A stretch of DNA of 64,000 nucleotides from Phorcus lineatus. Lineage: Eukaryota > Mollusca > Gastropoda > Trochida > Trochidae. This document shows positions 50,728 through 62,167 of this stretch, piece by piece. The translations under genes and the position numbers were made by a program. The stretch covers positions 9,808,501 through 9,872,500 of the forward strand of contig OV121087.1 in the NCBI GenBank assembly GCA_921293015.1. The letters are read 5' to 3'. The notes beneath the pieces are model-generated. The model searched no databases. It was not told the origin of the DNA and saw only the letters and a program-made list of their open reading frames with translations. Position 1 is the stretch's first letter. Every line of letters starts with the position of its first letter.

Positions 50728-53700
50728 TCAAATGTACATCACATTGTGTTCTATCGATTGAGCAATACCAATTTCCTGTCCGATTCTTGGTTTGGGCTCC
50801 AGATTCGAGCTTAAACAGGTACAAATAGCCGATTTTGTCCAAAATCGCGTAAAAAGACTAAGTCGAAAATCTACACATTGTTGCACCTGGCGCGATAACT
50901 TTCTTAAAAATGCATATTTCTGAACCAAACTTTCATCAAATGTACATCACATTGTGTTCTATCGATTGAGCAATACCAATTTCCTGTCTGATTTTTGGTT
51001 TGGGCTCCAGATTCGAGCTTAAACAGGTACAAATAGCCGATTTTGACCAAAATCGCGTAAAAAGACTAAGTAAAAAATCTACACATTGTTGCACCTGGCG
51101 CGATAACTTTCTTAAAAATGCATATTTCTGAACCAAACTTTCATCAAATGTACATCACATTGTGTTCTATCGATTGAGCAATACCAATTTCCTGTCCGAT
51201 TCTTGGTTTGGGCTCCAGATTCGAGCTTAACCAGGTACAAATAGCCGATTTTGACCAAAATCGCGTAAAAAGACTAAGTCGAAAATTTACACATTCTTGC
51301 ACCTGGCGCGATAACTTTCTTAAAAATGCATATTTCTGAACCAAACTTTCATCAAATGTACATCACATTGTGTTCTATCGATTGAGCAATACCAATTTCC
51401 TGTCCGATTCTTGGTTTGGGCTCCAAATTCGAGCTTAAACAGGTACAAATAGCCGATTTTGACCAAAATCGCGTAAAAAGACTACGTCAAAAATCTACAC
51501 ATTGTTGCACCTGGCGCGATAACTTTCTTAAAAATGCATATTTCTGAACCAAACTTTCATCAAATGTACATCACATTGTGTTCTATCGATTGAGCAATAC
51601 CAATTTCCTGTCTGATTTTTGGTTTGGGCTCCAGATTCGAGCTTAAACAGGTACAAATAGCCGATTTTGACCAAAATCACGAAAAAAGACTAAGTCGAAA
51701 ATCTACACATTGTTGCACCTGGCCCGATAACTTTCTTAAAAATGCATATTTCTGAACCAAACTTTCATCAAATGTACATCACATTGTGTTCTATCGATTG
51801 AGCAATACCAATTTCCTATCCGATTCTTGGTTTGGGCTCCAGATTCGAGCTTAAACAGGTACAAATAGCCGATTTTGACCAAAATCGCGTAAAAAGACTA
51901 AGTCAAAAATCTACACATTGTTGCACCTGGCGCGATAACTTTCTTAAAAATGCATATTTCTGAACCAAACTTTCATCAAATGTACATCACATTGTGTTCT
52001 ATCGATTGAGCAATACCAATTTCCTATCCGATTCTTGGTTTGGGCTCCAGATTCGAGCTTAAACAGGTACAAATAGCCGATTTTGACCAAAATCGCGTAA
52101 AAAGACTAAGTCGAAAATCTACACATTGTTGCACCTGGCGCGATAACTTTCTTAAATATGCATATTTCTGAACCAAACTTTCATCAAATGTACATCACAT
52201 TGTGTTCTATCGATTGAGCAATGCCAATTTCCTGTCCAATTCTTGGTTTGGGCTCCAAATTCGAGCTTAAACAGGTACAAATAGCCGATTTTGACCAAAA
52301 TCGCGTAAAAAGACTAAGTCAAAAATCTACACATTGTTGCACCTGGCGCGATAACTTTCTTAAAAATGCATATTTCTGAACCAAACTTTCATCAAATGTA
52401 CATCACATTGTGTTCTATCGATTGAGCAATACCAATTTCCTGTCTGATTTTTGGTTTGGGCTCCAGATTCGAGCTTAAACAGGTACAAATAGCCGATTTT
52501 GACCAAAATCACGAAAAAAGACTAAGTCGAAAATCTACACATTGTTGGACCTTGCGCGATAACTTTCTTAAAAATGCATATTTCTGAACCAAACTTTCAT
52601 CAAATGTACATCACATTGTGTTCTATCGATTGAGCAATACCAATTTCCTGTCTGATTTTTGGTTTGGGCTCCGGATTCGAGCTTAAACAGGTACAAATAG
52701 CCGATTTTGACCAAAATCGCGTAAAAAGACTAAGTAAAAAATCTACACATTGTTGGACCTTGCGCGATAACTTTCTTAAATATGCATATTTCTGAACCAA
52801 ACTTTCATCAAATGTACATCACATTGTGTTCTATCGATTGAGCAATACCAATTTCCTGTCCGATTCTTGGTTTGGGCTCCAGATTCGAGCTTAACCAGGT
52901 ACAAATAGCCGATTTTGACCAAAATCGCGTAAAAAGACTAAGTCGAAAATTTACACATTCTTGCACCTGGCGCGATAACTTTCTTAAAAATGCATATTTC
53001 TGAACCAAACTTTCATCAAATGTACATCACATTGTGTTCTATCGATTGAGCAATACCAATTTCCTGTCCGATTCTTGGTTTGGGCTCCAAATTCGAGCTT
53101 AAACAGGTACAAATAGCCGATTTTGACCAAAATCGCGTAAAAAGACTACGTCAAAAATCTACACATTGTTGCACCTGGCGCGATAACTTTCTTAAAAATG
53201 CATATTTCTGAACCAAACTTTCATCAAATGTACATCACATTGTGTTCTATCGATTGAGCAATACCAATTTCCTGTCCGATTCTTGGTTTGGGCTCCAGAT
53301 TCGAGCTTAAACAGGTACAAATAGCCGATTTTGTCCAAAATCGCGTAAAAAGACTAAGTCGAAAATCTACACATTGTTGCACCTGGCGCGATAACTTTCT
53401 TAAAAATGCATATTTCTGAACCAAACTTTCATCAAATGTACATCACATTGTGTTCTATCGATTGAGCAATACCAATTTCCTGTCTGATTTTTGGTTTGGG
53501 CTCCAGATTCGAGCTTAAACAGGTACAAATAGCCGATTTTGACCAAAATCGCGTAAAAAGACTAAGTAAAAAATCTACACATTGTTGCACCTGGCGCGAT
53601 AACTTTCTTAAAAATGCATATTTCTGAACCAAACTTTCATCAAATGTACATCACATTGTGTTCTATCGATTGAGCAATACCAATTTCCTGTCCGATTCTT

Positions 53701-54679
53701 GGTTTGGGCTCCAGATTCGAGCTTAACCAGGTACAAATAGCCGATTTTGACCAAAATCGCGTAAAAAGACTAAGTCGAAAATTTACACATTCTTGCACCT
53801 GGCGCGATAACTTTCTTAAAAATGCATATTTCTGAACCAAACTTTCATCAAATGTACATCACATTGTGTTCTATCGATTGAGCAATACCAATTTCCTGTC
53901 CGATTCTTGGTTTGGGCTCCAAATTCGAGCTTAAACAGGTACAAATAGCCGATTTTGACCAAAATCGCGTAAAAAGACTACGTCAAAAATCTACACATTG
54001 TTGCACCTGGCGCGATAACTTTCTTAAAAATGCATATTTCTGAACCAAACTTTCATCAAATGTACATCACATTGTGTTCTATCGATTGAGCAATACCAAT
54101 TTCCTGTCTGATTTTTGGTTTGGGCTCCAGATTCGAGCTTAAACAGGTACAAATAGCCGATTTTGACCAAAATCACGAAAAAAGACTAAGTCGAAAATCT
54201 ACACATTGTTGCACCTGGCCCGATAACTTTCTTAAAAATGCATATTTCTGAACCAAACTTTCATCAAATGTACATCACATTGTGTTCTATCGATTGAGCA
54301 ATACCAATTTCCTATCCGATTCTTGGTTTGGGCTCCAGATTCGAGCTTAAACAGGTACAAATAGCCGATTTTGACCAAAATCGCGTAAAAAGACTAAGTC
54401 AAAAATCTACACATTGTTGCACCTGGCGCGATAACTTTCTTAAAAATGCATATTTCTGAACCAAACTTTCATCAAATGTACATCACATTGTGTTCTATCG
54501 ATTGAGCAATACCAATTTCCTATCCGATTCTTGGTTTGGGCTCCAGATTCGAGCTTAAACAGGTACAAATAGCCGATTTTGACCAAAATCGCGTAAAAAG
54601 ACTAAGTCGAAAATCTACACATTGTTGCACCTGGCGCGATAACTTTCTTAAATATGCATATTTCTGAACCAAACTTTCA
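50728..54679. repeat. 12-monomer HOR, first version (2,496 bp)
   Basis: Order: F2-L-W-C-X-V-Z-B-Y-P-W-C, then F2-L-W-C-X-V-Z from 53224, continuing into the next block with B-Y-P. The first nine types match between 50728-52599 and 53224-55095. F2, X, Y and Z occur only between 50.7 and 59.1 kb. The P at 52600 is unusual: P front with g157, t162 and t182 in the rear. Confidence 0.9.
52600..52807. repeat. P front / K- or Y-like rear hybrid monomer
   Basis: g74, a137 and a138 are P; g157 and t162 are K or Y; t182 is A or Z. Its homologue at 55096 is an ordinary P. At least two source monomers are needed. Confidence 0.8.
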
Positions 54680-57175
54680 TCAAATGTACATCACATTGTG
54701 TTCTATCGATTGAGCAATGCCAATTTCCTGTCCAATTCTTGGTTTGGGCTCCAAATTCGAGCTTAAACAGGTACAAATAGCCGATTTTGACCAAAATCGC
54801 GTAAAAAGACTAAGTCAAAAATCTACACATTGTTGCACCTGGCGCGATAACTTTCTTAAAAATGCATATTTCTGAACCAAACTTTCATCAAATGTACATC
54901 ACATTGTGTTCTATCGATTGAGCAATACCAATTTCCTGTCTGATTTTTGGTTTGGGCTCCAGATTCGAGCTTAAACAGGTACAAATAGCCGATTTTGACC
55001 AAAATCACGAAAAAAGACTAAGTCGAAAATCTACACATTGTTGGACCTTGCGCGATAACTTTCTTAAAAATGCATATTTCTGAACCAAACTTTCATCAAA
55101 TGTACATCACATTGTGTTCTATCGATTGAGCAATACCAATTTCCTGTCTGATTTTTGGTTTGGGCTCCGGATTCGAGCTTAAACAGGTACAAATAGCCGA
55201 TTTTGACCAAAATCGCGTAAAAAGACTAAGTAAAAAATCTACACATTGTTGCACCTGGCGCGATAACTTTCTTAAAAATGCATATTTCTGAACCAAACTT
55301 TCATCAAATGTACATCACATTGTGTTCTATCGATTGAGCAATACCAATTTCCTGTCTGATTTTTGGTTTGGGCTCCAGATTCGAGCTTAAACAGGTACAA
55401 ATAGCCGATTTTGACCAAAATCGCGTAAAAAGACTAAGTCAAAAATCTACACATTGTTGCACCTGGCGCGATAACTTTCTTAAAAATGCATATTTCTGAA
55501 CCAAACTTTCATCAAATGTACATCACATTGTGTTCTATCGATTGAGCAATACCAATTTCCTATCCGATTCTTGGTTTGGGCTCCAGATTCGAGCTTAAAC
55601 AGGTACAAATAGCCGATTTTGACCAAAATCGCGTAAAAAGACTAAGTCAAAAATCTACACATTGTTGCACCTGGCGCGATAACTTTCTTAAAAATGCATA
55701 TTTCTGAACCAAACTTTCATCAAATGTACATCACATTGTGTTCTATCGATTGAGCAATACCAATTTCCTGTCTGATTTTTGGTTTGGGCTCCAGATTCGA
55801 GCTTAAACAGGTACAAATAGCCGATTTTGACCAAAATCACGAAAAAAGACTAAGTCGAAAATCTACACATTGTTGCACCTGGCCCGATAACTTTCTTAAA
55901 AATGCATATTTCTGAACCAAACTTTCATCAAATGTACATCACATTGTGTTCTATCGATTGAGCAATACCAATTTCCTATCCGATTCTTGGTTTGGGCTCC
56001 AGATTCGAGCTTAAACAGGTACAAATAGCCGATTTTGACCAAAATCGCGTAAAAAGACTAAGTCGAAAATCTACACATTGTTGCACCTGGCGCGATAACT
56101 TTCTTAAATATGCATATTTCTGAACCAAACTTTCATCAAATGTACATCACATTGTGTTCTATCGATTGAGCAATGCCAATTTCCTGTCCAATTCTTGGTT
56201 TGGGCTCCAAATTCGAGCTTAAACAGGTACAAATAGCCGATTTTGACCAAAATCGCGTAAAAAGACTAAGTCAAAAATCTACACATTGTTGCACCTGGCG
56301 CGATAACTTTCTTAAAAATGCATATTTCTGAACCAAACTTTCATCAAATGTACATCACATTGTGTTCTATCGATTGAGCAATACCAATTTCCTGTCTGAT
56401 TTTTGGTTTGGGCTCCAGATTCGAGCTTAAACAGGTACAAATAGCCGATTTTGACCAAAATCACGAAAAAAGACTAAGTCGAAAATCTACACATTGTTGG
56501 ACCTTGCGCGATAACTTTCTTAAAAATGCACATTTCTGAACCAAACTTTCATCAAATGTACATCACATTGTGTTCTATCGATTGAGCAATACCAATTTCC
56601 TGTCTGATTTTTGGTTTGGGCTCCGGATTCGAGCTTAAACAGGTACAAATAGCCGATTTTGACCAAAATCGCGTAAAAAGACTAAGTAAAAAATCTACAC
56701 ATTGTTGCACCTGGCGCGATAACTTTCTTAAAAATGCATATTTCTGAACCAAACTTTCATCAAATGTACATCACATTGTGTTCTATCGATTGAGCAATAC
56801 CAATTTCCTGTCTGATTTTTGGTTTGGGCTCCAGATTCGAGCTTAAACAGGTACAAATAGCCGATTTTGACCAAAATCGCGTAAAAAGACTAAGTAAAAA
56901 ATCTACACATTGTTGCACCTGGCGCGATAACTTTCTTAAAAATGCATATTTCTGAACCAAACTTTCATCAAATGTACATCACATTGTGTTCTATCGATTG
57001 AGCAATACCAATTTCCTGTCTGATTTTTGGTTTGGGCTCCAGATTCGAGCTTAAACAGGTACAAATAGCCGATTTTGACCAAAATCGCGTAAAAAGACTA
57101 AGTAAAAAATCTACACATTGTTGCACCTGGCGCGATAACTTTCTTAAAAATGCATATTTCTGAACCAAACTTTCA
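54680..57175. repeat. 12-monomer HOR B-Y-P-M-V-X-Z-B-Y-P-L-L, copy 1
   Basis: A full 2,496-bp unit, directly followed by a second copy with the same twelve types in the same order. It contains two B-Y-P starts, so it is a composite of two related shorter units. A private t188c lies in the Y at 56344. Confidence 0.92.
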
Positions 57176-59671
57176 TCAAATGTACATCACATTGTGTTCT
57201 ATCGATTGAGCAATGCCAATTTCCTGTCCAATTCTTGGTTTGGGCTCCAAATTCGAGCTTAAACAGGTACAAATAGCCGATTTTGACCAAAATCGCGTAA
57301 AAAGACTAAGTCAAAAATCTACACATTGTTGCACCTGGCGCGATAACTTTCTTAAAAATGCATATTTCTGAACCAAACTTTCATCAAATGTACATCACAT
57401 TGTGTTCTATCGATTGAGCAATACCAATTTCCTGTCTGATTTTTGGTTTGGGCTCCAGATTCGAGCTTAAACAGGTACAAATAGCCGATTTTGACCAAAA
57501 TCACGAAAAAAGACTAAGTCGAAAATCTACACATTGTTGGACCTTGCGCGATAACTTTCTTAAAAATGCATATTTCTGAACCAAACTTTCATCAAATGTA
57601 CATCACATTGTGTTCTATCGATTGAGCAATACCAATTTCCTGTCTGATTTTTGGTTTGGGCTCCGGATTCGAGCTTAAACAGGTACAAATAGCCGATTTT
57701 GACCAAAATCGCGTAAAAAGACTAAGTAAAAAATCTACACATTGTTGCACCTGGCGCGATAACTTTCTTAAAAATGCATATTTCTGAACCAAACTTTCAT
57801 CAAATGTACATCACATTGTGTTCTATCGATTGAGCAATACCAATTTCCTGTCTGATTTTTGGTTTGGGCTCCAGATTCGAGCTTAAACAGGTACAAATAG
57901 CCGATTTTGACCAAAATCGCGTAAAAAGACTAAGTCAAAAATCTACACATTGTTGCACCTGGCGCGATAACTTTCTTAAAAATGCATATTTCTGAACCAA
58001 ACTTTCATCAAATGTACATCACATTGTGTTCTATCGATTGAGCAATACCAATTTCCTATCCGATTCTTGGTTTGGGCTCCAGATTCGAGCTTAAACAGGT
58101 ACAAATAGCCGATTTTGACCAAAATCGCGTAAAAAGACTAAGTCAAAAATCTACACATTGTTGCACCTGGCGCGATAACTTTCTTAAAAATGCATATTTC
58201 TGAACCAAACTTTCATCAAATGTACATCACATTGTGTTCTATCGATTGAGCAATACCAATTTCCTGTCTGATTTTTGGTTTGGGCTCCAGATTCGAGCTT
58301 AAACAGGTACAAATAGCCGATTTTGACCAAAATCACGAAAAAAGACTAAGTCGAAAATCTACACATTGTTGCACCTGGCCCGATAACTTTCTTAAAAATG
58401 CATATTTCTGAACCAAACTTTCATCAAATGTACATCACATTGTGTTCTATCGATTGAGCAATACCAATTTCCTATCCGATTCTTGGTTTGGGCTCCAGAT
58501 TCGAGCTTAAACAGGTACAAATAGCCGATTTTGACCAAAATCGCGTAAAAAGACTAAGTCGAAAATCTACACATTGTTGCACCTGGCGCGATAACTTTCT
58601 TAAATATGCATATTTCTGAACCAAACTTTCATCAAATGTACATCACATTGTGTTCTATCGATTGAGCAATGCCAATTTCCTGTCCAATTCTTGGTTTGGG
58701 CTCCAAATTCGAGCTTAAACAGGTACAAATAGCCGATTTTGACCAAAATCGCGTAAAAAGACTAAGTCAAAAATCTACACATTGTTGCACCTGGCGCGAT
58801 AACTTTCTTAAAAATGCATATTTCTGAACCAAACTTTCATCAAATGTACATCACATTGTGTTCTATCGATTGAGCAATACCAATTTCCTGTCTGATTTTT
58901 GGTTTGGGCTCCAGATTCGAGCTTAAACAGGTACAAATAGCCGATTTTGACCAAAATCACGAAAAAAGACTAAGTCGAAAATCTACACATTGTTGGACCT
59001 TGCGCGATAACTTTCTTAAAAATGCATATTTCTGAACCAAACTTTCATCAAATGTACATCACATTGTGTTCTATCGATTGAGCAATACCAATTTCCTGTC
59101 TGATTTTTGGTTTGGGCTCCGGATTCGAGCTTAAACAGGTACAAATAGCCGATTTTGACCAAAATCGCGTAAAAAGACTAAGTAAAAAATCTACACATTG
59201 TTGCACCTGGCGCGATAACTTTCTTAAAAATGCATATTTCTGAACCAAACTTTCATCAAATGTACATCACATTGTGTTCTATCGATTGAGCAATACCAAT
59301 TTCCTGTCTGATTTTTGGTTTGGGCTCCAGATTCGAGCTTAAACAGGTACAAATAGCCGATTTTGACCAAAATCGCGTAAAAAGACTAAGTAAAAAATCT
59401 ACACATTGTTGCACCTGGCGCGATAACTTTCTTAAAAATGCATATTTCTGAACCAAACTTTCATCAAATGTACATCACATTGTGTTCTATCGATTGAGCA
59501 ATACCAATTTCCTGTCTGATTTTTGGTTTGGGCTCCAGATTCGAGCTTAAACAGGTACAAATAGCCGATTTTGACCAAAATCGCGTAAAAAGACTAAGTA
59601 AAAAATCTACACATTGTTGCACCTGGCGCGATAACTTTCTTAAAAATGCATATTTCTGAACCAAACTTTCA
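57176..59671. repeat. 12-monomer HOR B-Y-P-M-V-X-Z-B-Y-P-L-L, copy 2
   Basis: This is the tandem partner of 54680-57175. By eye the two differ only at very few bases, such as t188 here in the Y at 58840, making this the best preserved long HOR pair in the window. Confidence 0.92.
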
Positions 59672-62167
59672 TCAAATGTACATCACATTGTGTTCTATCG
59701 ATTGAGCAATACCAATTTCCTGTCCGATTCTTGGTTTGGGCTCCAGATTCGAGCTTAACCAGGTACAAATAGCCGATTTTGACCAAAATCGCGTAAAAAG
59801 ACTAAGTCGAAAATTTACACATTCTTGCACCTGGCGCGATAACTTTCTTAAAAATGCATATTTCTGAACCAAACTTTCATCAAATGTACATCACATTGTG
59901 TTCTATCGATTGAGCAATACCAATTTCCTGTCCGATTCTTGGTTTGGGCTCCAAATTCGAGCTTAAACAGGTACAAATAGCCGATTTTGACCAAAATCGC
60001 GTAAAAAGACTACGTCAAAAATCGACACATTGTTGCACCTGGCGCGATAACTTTCTTAAAAATGCATATTTCTGAACCAAACTTTCATCAAATGTACATC
60101 ACATTGTGTTCTATCGATTGAGCAATACCAATTTCCTGTCTGATTTTTGGTTTGGGCTCCAGATTCGAGCTTAAACAGGTACAAATAGCCGATTTTGACC
60201 AAAATCGCGTAAAAAGACTAAGTAAAAAATCTACACATTGTTGCACCTGGCGCGATAACTTTCTTAAAAATGCATATTTCTGAACCAAACTTTCATCAAA
60301 TGTACATCACATTGTGTTCTATCGATTGAGCAATACCAATTTCCTGTCCGATTCTTGGTTTGGGCTCCAGATTCGAGCTTAACCAGGTACAAATAGCCGA
60401 TTTTGACCAAAATCGCGTAAAAAGACTAAGTCGAAAATTTACACATTCTTGCACCTGGCGCGATAACTTTCTTAAAAATGCATATTTCTGAACCAAACTT
60501 TCATCAAATGTACATCACATTGTGTTCTATCGATTGAGCAATACCAATTTCCTGTCCGATTCTTGGTTTGGGCTCCAAATTCGAGCTTAAACAGGTACAA
60601 ATAGCCGATTTTGACCAAAATCGCGTAAAAAGACTACGTCAAAAATCTACACATTGTTGCACCTGGCGCGATAACTTTCTTAAAAATGCATATTTCTGAA
60701 CCAAACTTTCATCAAATGTACATCACATTGTGTTCTATCGATTGAGCAATACCAATTTCCTGTCTGATTTTTGGTTTGGGCTCCAGATTCGAGCTTAAAC
60801 AGGTACAAATAGCCGATTTTGTCCAAAATCGCGTAAAAAGACTAAGTCGAAAATCTACACATTGTTGCACCTGGCGCGATAACTTTCTTAAAAATGCATA
60901 TTTCTGAACCAAACTTTCATCAAATGTACATCACATTGTGTTCTATCGATTGAGCAATACCAATTTCCTGTCTGATTTTTGGTTTGGGCTCCGGATTCGA
61001 GCTTAAACAGGTACAAATAGCCGATTTTGACCAAAATCGCGTAAAAAGACTAAGTAAAAAATCTACACATTGTTGCACCTGGCGCGATAACTTTCTTAAA
61101 AATGCATATTTCTGAACCAAACTTTCATCAAATGTACATCACATTGTGTTCTATCGATTGAGCAATACCAATTTCCTGTCTGATTTTTGGTTTGGGCTCC
61201 AGATTCGAGCTTAAACAGGTACAAATAGCCGATTTTGACCAAAATCGTGTAAAAAGACTAAGTAAAAAATCTACACATTGTTGCACCTGGCGCGATAACT
61301 TTCTTAAAAATGCATATTTCTGAACCAAACTTTCATCAAATGTACATCACATTGTGTTCTATCGATTGAGCAATACCAATTTCCTGTCTGATTTTTGGTT
61401 TGGGCTCCAGATTCGAGCTTAAACAGGTACAAATAGCCGATTTTGACCAAAATCGCGTAAAAAGACTAAGTAAAAAATCTACACATTGTTGCACCTGGCG
61501 CGATAACTTTCTTAAAAATGCATATTTCTGAACCAAACTTTCATCAAATGTACATCACATTGTGTTCTATCGATTGAGCAATACCAATTTCCTGTCCGAT
61601 TCTTGGTTTGGGCTCCAGATTCGAGCTTAACCAGGTACAAATAGCCGATTTTGACCAAAATCGCGTAAAAAGACTAAGTCGAAAATTTACACATTCTTGC
61701 ACCTGGCGCGATAACTTTCTTAAAAATGCATATTTCTGAACCAAACTTTCATCAAATGTACATCACATTGTGTTCTATCGATTGAGCAATACCAATTTCC
61801 TGTCCGATTCTTGGTTTGGGCTCCAAATTCGAGCTTAAACAGGTACAAATAGCCGATTTTGACCAAAATCGCGTAAAAAGACTACGTCAAAAATCTACAC
61901 ATTGTTGCACCTGGCGCGATAACTTTCTTAAAAATGCATATTTCTGAACCAAACTTTCATCAAATGTACATCACATTGTGTTCTATCGATTGAGCAATAC
62001 CAATTTCCTGTCTGATTTTTGGTTTGGGCTCCAGATTCGAGCTTAAACAGGTACAAATAGCCGATTTTGACCAAAATCGCGTAAAAAGACTAAGTAAAAA
62101 ATCTACACATTGTTGCACCTGGCGCGATAACTTTCTTAAAAATGCATATTTCTGAACCAAACTTTCA
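59672..62167. repeat. W-C-L-W-C-F-P-L-L-W-C-L block
   Basis: Twelve monomers. With the preceding P-L-L at 59048, the order P-L-L-W-C-L repeats after 1,872 bp (9 monomers) at 60920. Private changes: t145g in C at 59880 and c121t in L at 61128. Confidence 0.87.
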
